Source: Microvirga sp052115485
GTDB lineage: Bacteria; Pseudomonadota; Alphaproteobacteria; Rhizobiales; Beijerinckiaceae
Direction of reading: 5' to 3'
Assembly (NCBI RefSeq): GCF_052115485.1
Contig: NZ_JBFRGU010000002.1
Span: forward strand, 310,001 to 374,000
DNA length: 64,000 bases
How positions within the stretch are numbered: the stretch's first letter is position 1; each line of letters begins with the position of its first letter. Below are positions 1 through 9,129 of the stretch, piece after piece. A program made the translations under genes and the position numbers. The notes beneath the pieces are model-generated. The model had not been told where the DNA came from and ran no database searches. It worked only from the letters and a program-made list of their open reading frames with translations.

Positions 1-205
1 AAAGAGGACGCGATCTCGACGTTCGCACACGGACAACTGCAGTCGACGGCCTCAACAGGACGCTTCTTTCCGGCCTCCTGCCTGCGGATTTTCTCCGCGG
101 AGCGGGTCTCCTGGCCGTTGGCGGGATCGGTCCGTTGCGCCGCGCCGTCATGCGTGAGGGTGTCCAGCCCCGAATCGGGGCGCCCCGCCTGATGCAGAGA
201 TCGGC
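1..205. other. Left edge, no confident gene
   Basis: The stretch lies downstream of the AEC transporter gene and runs off the left end of the window. The minus strand has a stop-free frame from about 205 to 1 with high GC in third positions. It reads through a Cys-rich patch (C-S-C-P-C) near the window edge, so a gene continuing leftward is possible. I see no in-frame ATG or GTG with a ribosome binding site, and the frame also continues into the AEC gene. I therefore call no product. Confidence 0.3.
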
Positions 206-1174
206 TTAAGGAAAGAGATCGTAGGGCACGACGCCGATCTTGATGAGGTAGAGAAGCGTCGTCAATGAGACCATCGAAGCCAGGGTTCCGATGAGAACGC
301 AAGCCGAGGCACGCTCTACGCCCACATTGTACTGCGTCGAGATGACGAAGATGTTCAGGGCGGGCGGAAGCGCCGCCATGATGAGGGCCGCATAAGTCCA
401 GACCGGCCCGAAATCGCCGATGGCCGACAGGAGAACCCATACGGCGAAGGGGTGAAGGACAAGCTTGATGAAAACGAGCGCCGGGACTTCGCCGGGAATG
501 CGGATCAGGGGACGTAAGGCGACCGTGACGCCCAGAATGAACAACGCGCAGGGGGCGGCAGCGCCCGAAAGCCACGTGACCATCTTGTCGGCCGCCATCG
601 GCAAGGGCAGCCGACAATAGCTCGCCGTGACTCCCAAAGCTGTCGCGACGTTGAACGGATGGGTAACCACCCGCCAGATGATGTGGCGGATCGTGGCTCC
701 GAGGCCGCGCTTCTCCACGCCTGCTACGGTCATTAGAAGCGGGACCAGCGAAAACAGCAGCAAGTTATCGAACACGAAGATCAGGACGACCGGCGGGCTC
801 GCTTCCGCGCCGATGGCAGAGAGAACCAGCGGCGGGCCCATATAGCCGATATTCGAATAAGACCCGGCAACACCCTGCATGACCGATTGCGGAACATCGC
901 GCGTGTGCTTCCACCCTGCCCCGAAGGACAGCGTGAAGGCGCAGAAGGTGGCGATTGTCGTCGCGGTGACGAAAGGCCAGTTCGTCAATTCTGCCAGAGG
1001 CTTATCGGCGATGAGGCGAAAAAACAGACATGGCAGCGCGACATAGATCAGGAAGAACTGCATCCAGGCCAATCCGGCCTCCGGCAACTTCACGACCTTG
1101 CCGCAAAAGAACCCGAGGCCGATCAGGCCAAAGAACGGCGCAAGCAGGTTGAAAAGCCCAATCAGGTCGGACAT
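206..1174 (-). CDS. AEC family (auxin efflux carrier-like) transporter
   Basis: A 322-residue integral membrane protein with about ten hydrophobic segments spread over the whole length. This is the usual size and layout of the AEC/malonate-type permease family (Mem_trans), whose members move small organic anions across the inner membrane. The N-terminal helix region is followed by a Gly/Pro-rich stretch near residues 100-120 (GSYSNIGYMGPPL). This resembles the conserved N-x-G-x-x-G-x-P motif of the family. A TGAGGAG ribosome binding site sits just before the ATG at 1174. It faces away from hspQ across a 193-base gap. The substrate cannot be told from sequence. Confidence 0.85.
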   Translation of the reverse strand: MSDLIGLFNLLAPFFGLIGLGFFCGKVVKLPEAGLAWMQFFLIYVALPCLFFRLIADKPLAELTNWPFVTATTIATFCAFTLSFGAGWKHTRDVPQSVMQGVAGSYSNIGYMGPPLVLSAIGAEASPPVVLIFVFDNLLLFSLVPLLMTVAGVEKRGLGATIRHIIWRVVTHPFNVATALGVTASYCRLPLPMAADKMVTWLSGAAAPCALFILGVTVALRPLIRIPGEVPALVFIKLVLHPFAVWVLLSAIGDFGPVWTYAALIMAALPPALNIFVISTQYNVGVERASACVLIGTLASMVSLTTLLYLIKIGVVPYDLFP

Positions 1175-1367
1175 CGCGGGCTCCTCACACGGTCGCGCGG
1201 CGTCTTTTCGCAGGTGGGCGGCCCTGTCGCAATGGCGCGAACAGAAGGGTGTCAGAAGGAAAACGCAATGCTGGCATAAGACTTAAGGCGAAAAGTCCAG
1301 CCTTTTTCTGATCAAATTTGATGACTAAGTTCCGAGTGTTTATAGTCAAGGCGATGGGGCAGAATCC

Positions 1368-1697
1368 ATGAAATCGCTTTTCGCCAAGTTCGGCATTGGC
1401 CAAGTCGTGAAGCACCGAAGCTATGCTTTTCGGGGCCTGATTTATGATGTCGACCCCGAATTCGACAATACGGAGGAATGGTGGCTGTCCATTCCCGAGG
1501 ACGTGCGTCCGCGCAAGGACCAGCCCTTTTACCACCTCTTGGCCGAAAACGCCGAAAGCGAATACATCGCCTACGTGTCCGAGCAAAATCTAATGCTGGA
1601 TGATTCGGATGAGCCTTTGCGCAATCCGATGATCGAGCAGATGTTCGTACGCGACGAGGCCGGCGCCTATCGCGCTCTCCCGGTTCTCACCCACTAG
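1368..1697 (+). CDS. hspQ: Heat shock protein HspQ
   Basis: 109 residues, the normal length of HspQ (hemimethylated DNA-binding YccV-like fold). In enterobacteria this protein binds hemimethylated DNA and acts as a specificity factor for the Lon protease. The N-terminal beta-rich core with F-G-I-G-Q-V-V-K-H-R and R-G-x-I-Y-D-V-D-P-E-F, then D-Q-P-F-Y-H-L-L and Y-V-S-E-Q-N-L, follows the family closely. It stands alone, divergent from the AEC gene, and a strong terminator follows about 90 bases after its stop. No heat-shock promoter could be assigned with confidence in the 190-base upstream gap. Confidence 0.93.
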   Translation: MKSLFAKFGIGQVVKHRSYAFRGLIYDVDPEFDNTEEWWLSIPEDVRPRKDQPFYHLLAENAESEYIAYVSEQNLMLDDSDEPLRNPMIEQMFVRDEAGAYRALPVLTH

Positions 1698-1785
1698 AAC
1701 TTGGTCGTGTCTCTTTGAGACCCACTTGTTCTGATCACACTCTAGCAATGAACCTGCCTCGTCCGATCCCGAGACGTCCCATAAC

Positions 1786-1820
1786 AAAAACGCCGGGCAT
1801 TAAGCCCGGCGTTTTCTTTA
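1786..1820. terminator. Bidirectional rho-independent terminator
   Basis: A perfect 10-bp stem (AACGCCGGGC at 1789-1798, GCCCGGCGTT at 1804-1813) has a five-base loop, with A-rich sequence on the left and T-rich sequence on the right. It lies between the convergent hspQ and IalB-type genes and can stop transcription from both sides. Confidence 0.9.
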
Positions 1821-1834
1821 ACTCTGCGAGTGCC

Positions 1835-2608
1835 TTATGGCTTCGGAGCTGCTGGAGCAGCTGCGCCGGGAGCCGCAGCGCCACCGCTGCTTTCGAGCTT
1901 CTTGCGAAGTTCATCGCTCTTCTTTTCGAGCTCTTCCTGAAGCTTCTTCTGCTGCTCTTCCAGAACCTTCGGGTCGATGGCCGGGCCGTCGAAAGCCTTG
2001 CCGAACCCGGTTACCGGAACAGCGAAGGTCACCGCGCGGCTAGCCTGGTTCTGAACGCTGACATTAAGGTTCGCGCCCTTCTTGAGGGAGGCGATGAAGT
2101 CGTCTTTCACCTCGGCCTCGGCAAAACAGCCGTTCGGGAAGCAAACCGCATACTTGCCGTCCACGGTAGCACCCTGATCGACGCCGAAGCGGACGCCTGG
2201 CTGCAGAAGCAGGCCGAGCGGCATCAGGAAGCGCAGGATCTTCTTAGCCTGAGCGCCCTTGATGTCGTAGAGAGCCACGGCGAGAACCGGCTGCCCCTGA
2301 TCCGACACGAAATCGCGCGTCGTGTAGCAGATTTCCGAGTTCGTGCCCTGGTCCTTACCGCAAACCTTCGTCCACTCAGGTTGCGACGGCTCGGGCTTGA
2401 CCTGAACGACCATCGGGCCGTTGCCCTGCGGAGCTGCCGCGCCGGCTGCCGGAGCGGCAGGACGCGGGGCCTGAGCAGGCTGAGCCTGGGGCTTCGCGGG
2501 AGCCGGTGCCGTCTGCGCCAGAACGGGCGAGGCGCTCAGAACGAGTGCCAAAGCGGTGACCAGGCCACGATTGCCCCTCAGGCTCGCGATACGAGTCGCG
2601 AATGACAT
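1835..2608 (-). CDS. Invasion-associated locus B (IalB) family protein
   Basis: 257 residues starting at the second Met (MSFATR...). This start leaves a clean signal peptide: a basic stretch, a hydrophobic core (LVTALALVLSASPVLA) and an Ala-rich cleavage site. A Pro/Ala/Gln-rich linker (about residues 30-70) leads to the IalB-type domain, with W-T-K-V-C-G, C-Y-T-T-R-D-F and a second Cys pair (C-F-P-N-G-C-F). The C-terminus is a charged coiled-coil-like segment (E/K-rich, about 210-240) and an Ala/Pro tail. IalB-domain proteins are periplasmic and common in rhizobia and Bartonella, and their biochemical role is unclear. An upstream ATG six codons earlier is possible. Confidence 0.88.
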   Translation of the reverse strand: MSFATRIASLRGNRGLVTALALVLSASPVLAQTAPAPAKPQAQPAQAPRPAAPAAGAAAPQGNGPMVVQVKPEPSQPEWTKVCGKDQGTNSEICYTTRDFVSDQGQPVLAVALYDIKGAQAKKILRFLMPLGLLLQPGVRFGVDQGATVDGKYAVCFPNGCFAEAEVKDDFIASLKKGANLNVSVQNQASRAVTFAVPVTGFGKAFDGPAIDPKVLEEQQKKLQEELEKKSDELRKKLESSGGAAAPGAAAPAAPKP

Positions 2609-2827
2609 GTCGTTATTCCTCTTCAATCGGAAGGCCGGCTGCCATGAAGCGAGCCGTAAGATTTGGTAATTCGATAACCTTCAATGGGACAGTGCATCTT
2701 TGCCGATTAAGGCGAAGGCATGACGTGCAGCGTTCCTTTATCCTTTCACGAAGAAGGATTCCAGTCGCAACCCACACCTTTCTCCGTGATATCTAGTGAG
2801 AAAGAAGTCGAATCACGAGTAAGGCCG

Positions 2828-4639
2828 ATGAATTGGACGATCAGGGTAGGTCTGCAGGCGTTTTCTGCCGCGATTCTCGCGACTTTCCTTTTAATTCAAG
2901 GCGCCTCTGCCTTGCCGGAGCGGCATGGTCTAGCCATGCATGGCGAACCCGCGCTTCCGCCGGACTTCCCTCACCTTCCCTATGCAAACCCTGATGCGCC
3001 GCGTGGAGGGCGAATCACGCAGGCTCTTCAAGGCACATTCGACAGCCTCAACCCGCTGATCGTCATTGGCGTCGCGCCGGACGTCGTCCCCCGTTACGTC
3101 TTGCAGAGCATGATGATGCGCTCGCTCGACGAGCCCTTCAGCGTCTACGGCCTCGTCGCCCGCTCGGCGGAGATGCCGGAGGACCGAAGCTCGATCATCT
3201 TCAACCTCGATCCTCGCGCTCGCTTCTCCGACGGTCACGACCTCACCGCGGAGGATGTGCGCTTCTCCTTCGACCTTCTGAAAAAGAACGGAAAACCGTT
3301 CCATCGTGCGAGTTTCGGGCAGGTGAAGGCCGTCGAGATCCTCGATCCGCTCCGGATCAAGTTCGATCTGTCCGGCTCGAACGACCGCGAGCTTCCCCTC
3401 ATCATCGCGACGATGCCGATCTTCGCGGCCCATGCGACGAACGTCGAAACCTTTGCGAGCACGTCCCTGAAGCCGCTGATCGGCTCTGGCCCTTACACGA
3501 TCAAGGAGGTGAGACCGGGGGAGCGTGTTCTCCTGGAGCGGCGCAAGGATTACTGGGGCGAAGGGCTTCCCGTCACTAAAGGCCTCTATAACTTCGATGA
3601 AATCGAATACGATTTTTATCGCGATAACAGTACTTTATTTGAAGCTTTTAAGGCGGGGCTTTATGATTTCAGGCTGGAAGCAGATGCCGGCCGCTGGGCG
3701 ACAAGTTACGATTTCCCAGCGGTCAGGGATGGCCGCATCGTTCGTGAATCCCTGCCTATCCGCACGCCGAAGGGCATGAACGGATTCGTTTTCAACACAC
3801 GCAAGGCCATCTTCGCCGACGTGCGTGTGCGCGAGGCGCTTGGCTATCTCATCGATTTCAACTGGATCAACCGCAACCTGTTCTTCGATCAGCTCCAGCG
3901 CTGCACCAGCTATTTTTCCGACTCGGATCTTTCGTCATATGGGCGCGCGCCGACGGAACTCGAGCGACGCCTTCTCTCGCCGTTCCCGGATGCCGTGCGC
4001 AGTGACATTTTGGAAGGGAGCTGGAAGCTTCCAGCCAACGACGGTTCCGGGCGTGACAGGGATGCGGCGCAGCGCGCGCTTGCGCTCTTGACTGATGCCG
4101 GATGGACTATTCAGGGCAACGTTTTGCGCCGCAAGGACACCGGCGCGCCCTTCACGTTCGAACTCATGGTGACCTCCCAAGCACAGGAGAGATTGGCGCT
4201 CAATTTCGCACAGTCCCTGGCCCGCGTCGGTGTTCAGGCCCGCGTGCGCCTTGTGGACGATGTGCAATATTGGCGGCGCGTCTCCCGCTTTGAATTCGAT
4301 ATGGTGCAAACGGTATGGCCGGTTTCCGCCTCCCCCGGCAACGAGCAGCGCAATCGCTGGGGATCGCTGGCGGCGACGCGGCCGGGGTCGTTGAATTATG
4401 CGGGCGCCGCCTCTCCTGCCATCGATCGCGTGATCGACGCGATGCTCGAAGCCAAGGGCAGAGAGGATTTCGTATCCACCGTTCGCGCGCTCGATCGTGT
4501 TCTCCTGTCCGGTTTCTACGTCGTGCCGTTGTTTTATGTGCCCGATCAATGGATTGCCCATAAATCCAATTTGAAGCGCCCTGAATCGACGCCGTTATTG
4601 GGCACACATATCGACCTCTGGTGGCTCGCCGCTCCCTGA
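2828..4639 (+). CDS. ABC transporter substrate-binding protein, family 5 (YejA-like)
   Basis: 603 residues from the ATG at 2828, which puts a signal peptide at the very N-terminus (hydrophobic core FSAAILATFLLIQGASA). The open frame extends upstream to 2720 but would bury the signal. The body matches SBP_bac_5 oligopeptide/microcin-C type receptors. It has an early H-G-L-A-M-H-G-E-P stretch, F-D-S-L-N-P, the family segment with F-S-D-G-H-D-L-T-A-E-D-V-R-F-S-F near residues 130-145, and Y-F-S-D-S-D-L near 360. Such proteins bind peptides in the periplasm and hand them to an ABC permease. No permease or ATPase genes lie next to it, so it is an orphan receptor here. Confidence 0.9.
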   Translation: MNWTIRVGLQAFSAAILATFLLIQGASALPERHGLAMHGEPALPPDFPHLPYANPDAPRGGRITQALQGTFDSLNPLIVIGVAPDVVPRYVLQSMMMRSLDEPFSVYGLVARSAEMPEDRSSIIFNLDPRARFSDGHDLTAEDVRFSFDLLKKNGKPFHRASFGQVKAVEILDPLRIKFDLSGSNDRELPLIIATMPIFAAHATNVETFASTSLKPLIGSGPYTIKEVRPGERVLLERRKDYWGEGLPVTKGLYNFDEIEYDFYRDNSTLFEAFKAGLYDFRLEADAGRWATSYDFPAVRDGRIVRESLPIRTPKGMNGFVFNTRKAIFADVRVREALGYLIDFNWINRNLFFDQLQRCTSYFSDSDLSSYGRAPTELERRLLSPFPDAVRSDILEGSWKLPANDGSGRDRDAAQRALALLTDAGWTIQGNVLRRKDTGAPFTFELMVTSQAQERLALNFAQSLARVGVQARVRLVDDVQYWRRVSRFEFDMVQTVWPVSASPGNEQRNRWGSLAATRPGSLNYAGAASPAIDRVIDAMLEAKGREDFVSTVRALDRVLLSGFYVVPLFYVPDQWIAHKSNLKRPESTPLLGTHIDLWWLAAP

Positions 4640-4742
4640 ATGGGCGTTACGCTCCCGTTCATTTAGACCATGAAACAAATGGGTCCTGAGAGCGTTTGAA
4701 GCAGACTTTCTGCGTTGAAATGCTCATGCGACAGGGTTCGAC

Positions 4743-5096
4743 ATGAACGATTTGAAGCAGGTTCTTGTGGTCGATAGTGGGGATAGAGCGCCGGACAGCG
4801 CGCTCTCGGCGGAACTCGCCAGCATGGGTTATGCCAGCATTACCACGCCTTTTGAGACCGCCGACGATGTTCTTGCTCTCATCCCGAGCCCTGTGGCAGT
4901 CGTGCTGCAAATGCCGGATGATGCGACCTTGGTGGAGCGTTCAGGATTTCTCGCCCTGGCCCAGCGCCTCAGGAATTTGCTCGGCGATGCCGGAGTACCG
5001 GTTGTCGTGCTGAACGGAACCGACACGCATATCTCACCCAGTCTTCTGAAACGCAGGCCCGAGATCATCCGCATCAACGCGACACTAGCCTCATAA
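4743..5096 (+). CDS. Small receiver-like protein of unknown function
   Basis: 117 residues with no family I can name with certainty. The layout resembles a response-regulator receiver: an opening beta strand V-L-V-V-D-S-G-D, a central strand V-A-V-V-L-Q-M-P where a receiver would carry L-D-x-x-M-P, and a later strand P-V-V-V-L-N-G. The phospho-acceptor Asp position reads Gln and the conserved Thr/Ser position reads Asn, so it would not be phosphorylated in the usual way. It starts about 100 bases after the solute-binding protein gene and ends 33 bases before the convergent mfd stop. The receiver assignment is an inference from pattern only. Confidence 0.6.
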   Translation: MNDLKQVLVVDSGDRAPDSALSAELASMGYASITTPFETADDVLALIPSPVAVVLQMPDDATLVERSGFLALAQRLRNLLGDAGVPVVVLNGTDTHISPSLLKRRPEIIRINATLAS

Positions 5097-5129
5097 CCGC
5101 GCTTTCCACCAAGCCACCGGGCGCGCACC

Positions 5130-8100
5130 TCAAGCCGCCTTTTTCTCGGCGATGCGTGCGAGGTTGCGCAGGATGGTGGTTGCAGACTTGATGCGGTCGT
5201 TCGGATCCTCGATGTCGCGGATGAACACGATCTTCATGTCCGGGCGAACCTTTGCGAAGGAAGCCTGCTCCGCCACATAGGCGATGAGGCCGCCCGGGTT
5301 GGCGTAGGAATTGTCGCGGAAGGACACGATGATGCCCTTCGGACCGCCATCAACCTTTTCCACGTTGGCGCGGCGGCACAGAACCTTGATCGCCATGATC
5401 TTGAGAAGTTGGTCGACCTCCGTCGGCAACGGGCCGAAACGGTCGATCATCTCCGCGCCGAAAGCATCGATCTCCGCGTCTGTCTCCAGCGTCGAGAGGC
5501 GGCGATAGAGTCCGAGACGCAGTTGCAAATCCGAGATGTAGCTCTCCGGGATCATGACCGGCGCGCCAACCGCTATGGTGGGCGACCATTGATCCTCCGT
5601 CGGCTCCTCGATGCCCGCCTTCAACTGTGCCACGGCCTCTTCCAGCATCTGCTGATAAAGCTCGTAGCCGACTTCCTTGATGTGGCCGGATTGCTCCTCG
5701 CCCAACAGGTTGCCCGCACCGCGAATATCGAGATCGTGCGAGGCGAGCTGGAAGCCCGCACCCAGCGTGTCGAGGGTTTGCAGAACCTTCAGGCGACGCT
5801 CGGCCTGCACGGTCAACGTCCTGTTGGCCGGCACCGTGAAGAGCGCATAGGCGCGGGTTTTCGAGCGCCCGACGCGACCGCGCAATTGGTAGAGTTGCGA
5901 GAGGCCGAACATGTCGGCGCGATGCACGATGAGGGTATTGGCGGTTGGAATGTCGAGGCCGGATTCCACAATCGTCGTGGAGAGCAGGATGTCGTATTTG
6001 CCTTCGTAGAAGGCCGTCATGACGTCTTCCAACTGGCCCGCCGCCATCTGGCCATGAGCGATGCCGACTTTCGCCTCCGGCACTTCGCGGTCGAGGAAGG
6101 TCTTCACGTCGGCAAGATCGTCAAGACGCGGCACGACGTAGAACGCCTGCCCTCCTCGATAGCGCTCGCGCAACAAGGCCTCGCGCGCAAGAAGCGGATC
6201 GAAGGGCGTCACGAAGGTGCGAACCGCGAGACGATCCACCGGCGGTGTCGTGATCAGGGACAATTCGCGCACGCCCGTGAGGGCGAGCTGCAGGGTGCGC
6301 GGGATCGGCGTCGCGGAAAGCGTCAGCACGTGGACCTCAGCGCGAAGCGACTTCAGACGCTCCTTGTGCGAGACGCCGAAATGCTGCTCCTCGTCGATGA
6401 TGATGAGGCCGAGGTCCTTGAACTGGATTGCTTTGCCCAAGAGCGCGTGGGTGCCGACGACGATATCGACCGAGCCATCTGTAAGGCCCTCCTTCGTCTT
6501 CTTCATATCGGCGGCGGGAACGAAACGCGACGCCTGTGCCACGTTCAACGGCAGCCCCCGGAAACGCTCCGAGAACGTTCTGAAATGCTGGCGGGCCAGA
6601 AGCGTCGTAGGCACGACGACGGCGACCTGCTTGCCGTTCATGGCCGCGACGAATGCGGCACGCAGCGCCACCTCCGTTTTGCCGAAGCCGACGTCGCCGC
6701 AGACAAGACGATCCATGGGCCGCCCGCTGGCGAGATCGTCCAGAACGGCCTCGATGGAGTTGAGCTGGTCTTCCGTCTCATCGTAGGAGAAACGGGCCGC
6801 GAACTCGTCATAGAGCCCTTCCGGCGGCAAGAGACGCGGAGCCTCTTTCAGAATGCGCGCGGCGGCGATCTTCATCAATTCGCCCGCCATCTCGCGGATG
6901 CGCTGCTTCATGCGCGCCTTGCGCGCCTGCCAGTTTCCGCCACCGAGCTTGTCGAGCTGGACTTCCGTTTCCTCCGAGCCATAGCGCGTCAGAAGCTCGA
7001 TATTCTCCACCGGCAGGAAGAGACGGTCGCCACCGGCATAGTGCAATTCGAGGCAATCATGCGGCGCACCGGCGGCCTCGATGGTCTTCAACCCTTCGAA
7101 GCGCCCGATACCGTGGTCTACGTGCACGACGAGATCGCCGGGGGTAAGCGCCGCGACCTCGGTCAGGAAGTCCTGCGGCCGTTTCGACTTGCGTTTCTGG
7201 CGAACGAGACGGTCGCCCAGAATGTCCTGCTCGCTGATGACGGCAAGGCCGCCGACCTCGAAACCCGCTTCCAGATTCCAGACAGCGACAGGAATTTCCG
7301 TCTTCGGCAGAGCCATCGCGTCGGTGAGACGTGAAACGGGTTTCGTCTGTCGCAGATCGTGATCCTGCAACACATGAGCCAGACGCTCGCGTGAACCTTC
7401 CGACCACGCGCCGACGATGACACGGTGGTTCGATTTCTGCAGGTCGCGGATATGCTGGACTACGGTCTCGAAAACGTTCGAACTTTCATCCGCCCGTTCG
7501 GCGATGAAGTTGCGCCCGCGCCTGGCTTCGCAATCGACGATGACGCGGCCTTCGCTCTCAGGAATGGCGAAGGGTGTCAGACGCGCCACCGAGAGGCCCG
7601 CCGTGCGGTCCGCCCATTCCTCCGGCTTCCAGTAAAGCGCCTCAGGCGGTAGCGGGCGATAAGGCGCGACACCTGGCTGGCTTTCACCGAGCGCGGAATG
7701 GCGGGCGTCATAATAGTCTTTCACCTGCGACAGGCGTTCGCCCACCGCATCGTCGACCAGCGCGTCGAACACGACGGGGACGTTCGGCACATAGTCAAGA
7801 AGCGTATCGAGATGGTCGTGGAAGAGCGGCAGCCAATGCTCCACGCCGGGATAGCGTCGGCCTTCGCTGATGGTTTCATAGAGTCGGTCGTCGCGCGTCG
7901 GTGCGCCGAACATCGCCACATAGGTTTGCCGGAAACGCTTGATGCTCTCCGTGGTGAGCTGCACTTCGCTCATCGGAACGAGGTCGAGGGCCCGCAGCGT
8001 GCCTACCGTCCGTTGGGTCTCAGGATCGAAGGAGCGGATGGATTCCAGCGCGTCGCCGAAGAAGTCGAGACGGACGGGACTTGGCAGTCCTGCCGGATAG

Positions 8101-8651
8101 AGATCGATGATGCCGCCGCGCACCGCATATTCGCCCGTGTCGCGCACGGTGCCGGTGCGCATGAAGCCGTTGATCTCCAGCCATTCGATCAGGAGTTTCG
8201 TATCGACGATGTTGCCGGGCGCAGCAGAAAATGTCTCGGTGGCGATGCGCGAGCGCGGCGGCACGCGCTGCACCAGGGCGTTGACCGTAGTCGAGAGAAT
8301 GCGTGGGCGTTCCTCTGAGGATTTCGAACGGGTCAGCCGAGCAAGCGTCGTCATCCGCTGGGCGGTGATGGCCGTATTGGGCGACACCCGGTCATAGGGC
8401 TGACAATCCCAGGCAGGGAACGTCAGAACCTCGATTTCCGGCGCGACGAAACCAAGGCCGTTGATGAAATTCTGCTGGCGCAGGCCGTCACGGGAGACAT
8501 GAACCAGAACCGCCGGTCCATCGACAAGGCCTGACAACGCTCGCGCGAGATCGCCGACGACGAGTGCGTCAAATCCGTCCGGGACGCTCGAAAGCGTCAG
8601 GCTTTGGCCCTTTTTCAGGGTGTCGAGGGCGCGTGTTAGAACAGATTTCAT
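5130..8651 (-). CDS. mfd: Transcription-repair coupling factor Mfd
   Basis: 1173 residues, the normal length. Mfd recognises RNA polymerase stalled at DNA damage, pushes it off with its DNA translocase and recruits UvrA. The UvrB-homology domain fills the first third. The RNA polymerase-interacting domain follows with P-G-D-L-V-V-H-V-D-H-G-I-G-R-F near residue 490. The RecG-like motor has Walker A G-D-V-G-F-G-K-T near 650 and the DEEQ box near 752, and helicase motif VI is near 920 (Q-L-R-G-R-V-G-R). The TRCF C-terminal domain is complete. It lies 46 bases downstream of sdhE in the same direction, so the two are probably co-transcribed. Confidence 0.98.
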   Translation of the reverse strand: MKSVLTRALDTLKKGQSLTLSSVPDGFDALVVGDLARALSGLVDGPAVLVHVSRDGLRQQNFINGLGFVAPEIEVLTFPAWDCQPYDRVSPNTAITAQRMTTLARLTRSKSSEERPRILSTTVNALVQRVPPRSRIATETFSAAPGNIVDTKLLIEWLEINGFMRTGTVRDTGEYAVRGGIIDLYPAGLPSPVRLDFFGDALESIRSFDPETQRTVGTLRALDLVPMSEVQLTTESIKRFRQTYVAMFGAPTRDDRLYETISEGRRYPGVEHWLPLFHDHLDTLLDYVPNVPVVFDALVDDAVGERLSQVKDYYDARHSALGESQPGVAPYRPLPPEALYWKPEEWADRTAGLSVARLTPFAIPESEGRVIVDCEARRGRNFIAERADESSNVFETVVQHIRDLQKSNHRVIVGAWSEGSRERLAHVLQDHDLRQTKPVSRLTDAMALPKTEIPVAVWNLEAGFEVGGLAVISEQDILGDRLVRQKRKSKRPQDFLTEVAALTPGDLVVHVDHGIGRFEGLKTIEAAGAPHDCLELHYAGGDRLFLPVENIELLTRYGSEETEVQLDKLGGGNWQARKARMKQRIREMAGELMKIAAARILKEAPRLLPPEGLYDEFAARFSYDETEDQLNSIEAVLDDLASGRPMDRLVCGDVGFGKTEVALRAAFVAAMNGKQVAVVVPTTLLARQHFRTFSERFRGLPLNVAQASRFVPAADMKKTKEGLTDGSVDIVVGTHALLGKAIQFKDLGLIIIDEEQHFGVSHKERLKSLRAEVHVLTLSATPIPRTLQLALTGVRELSLITTPPVDRLAVRTFVTPFDPLLAREALLRERYRGGQAFYVVPRLDDLADVKTFLDREVPEAKVGIAHGQMAAGQLEDVMTAFYEGKYDILLSTTIVESGLDIPTANTLIVHRADMFGLSQLYQLRGRVGRSKTRAYALFTVPANRTLTVQAERRLKVLQTLDTLGAGFQLASHDLDIRGAGNLLGEEQSGHIKEVGYELYQQMLEEAVAQLKAGIEEPTEDQWSPTIAVGAPVMIPESYISDLQLRLGLYRRLSTLETDAEIDAFGAEMIDRFGPLPTEVDQLLKIMAIKVLCRRANVEKVDGGPKGIIVSFRDNSYANPGGLIAYVAEQASFAKVRPDMKIVFIRDIEDPNDRIKSATTILRNLARIAEKKAA

Positions 8652-8697
8652 GGATCAAACGGCTAAGCAGGAAAGAATGACGTGGCAGGACACTGGT

Positions 8698-8994
8698 TCA
8701 ATTGTGAATCGGCGATGTGTGGGTGTGGAACTCCTTCAGGCGCAGAAACAGGGCGGTGTCGTAGTTCGACGGGGTTTCGATCTCGCCCGTGATCCAGCCG
8801 AGAAGATCCCGATCCTGCGCCTCGATCAAGCGCTCGAATTCGGCCACTTCGTCGTCGGAAAGGTTCCCGATCTCGGCATCGGCGAAACGGCCCATGATCA
8901 GGTCCATCTCCCGCATGCCCCGATGCCAGGCGCGGAACAGGATCTGGCGTCGCCGCACATCGAGGTCGGCGCTGCTGCGTGTCATTCCGCTCAT
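8698..8994 (-). CDS. sdhE: FAD assembly factor SdhE
   Basis: 98 residues. SdhE helps attach FAD covalently to the flavoprotein subunit of succinate dehydrogenase. The family signature R-G-M-R-E-M-D-L-I-M-G-R-F (about residues 25-37) includes the functionally required R-G segment, and W-I-T-G near residue 67 is also typical. The start at 8994 gives a short N-terminal extension compared with enterobacterial SdhE, which is normal for alphaproteobacteria. The divergent recG starts 136 bases away, and mfd follows downstream. The sdhE-mfd/recG arrangement is familiar from other Hyphomicrobiales. Confidence 0.93.
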   Translation of the reverse strand: MSGMTRSSADLDVRRRQILFRAWHRGMREMDLIMGRFADAEIGNLSDDEVAEFERLIEAQDRDLLGWITGEIETPSNYDTALFLRLKEFHTHTSPIHN

Positions 8995-9129
8995 GGGACT
9001 CTCCTGCCGTTGAAACGAGCATGATCCGTTCGGAAAAGTCGACTGCCGCTTTTCCGGATCTTGCTCAGGTGCTTCACAATGCGTTCGCCGCTATATAAAC
9101 GGCTGAACCCGTCTTGCCACCCCGGTCGA

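Noticed and set aside
5409..7334. A 641-residue open frame antisense to mfd
   Set aside because: It mirrors the codon pattern of mfd, an effect of high GC; its protein is Arg/His/Glu-rich without domains.
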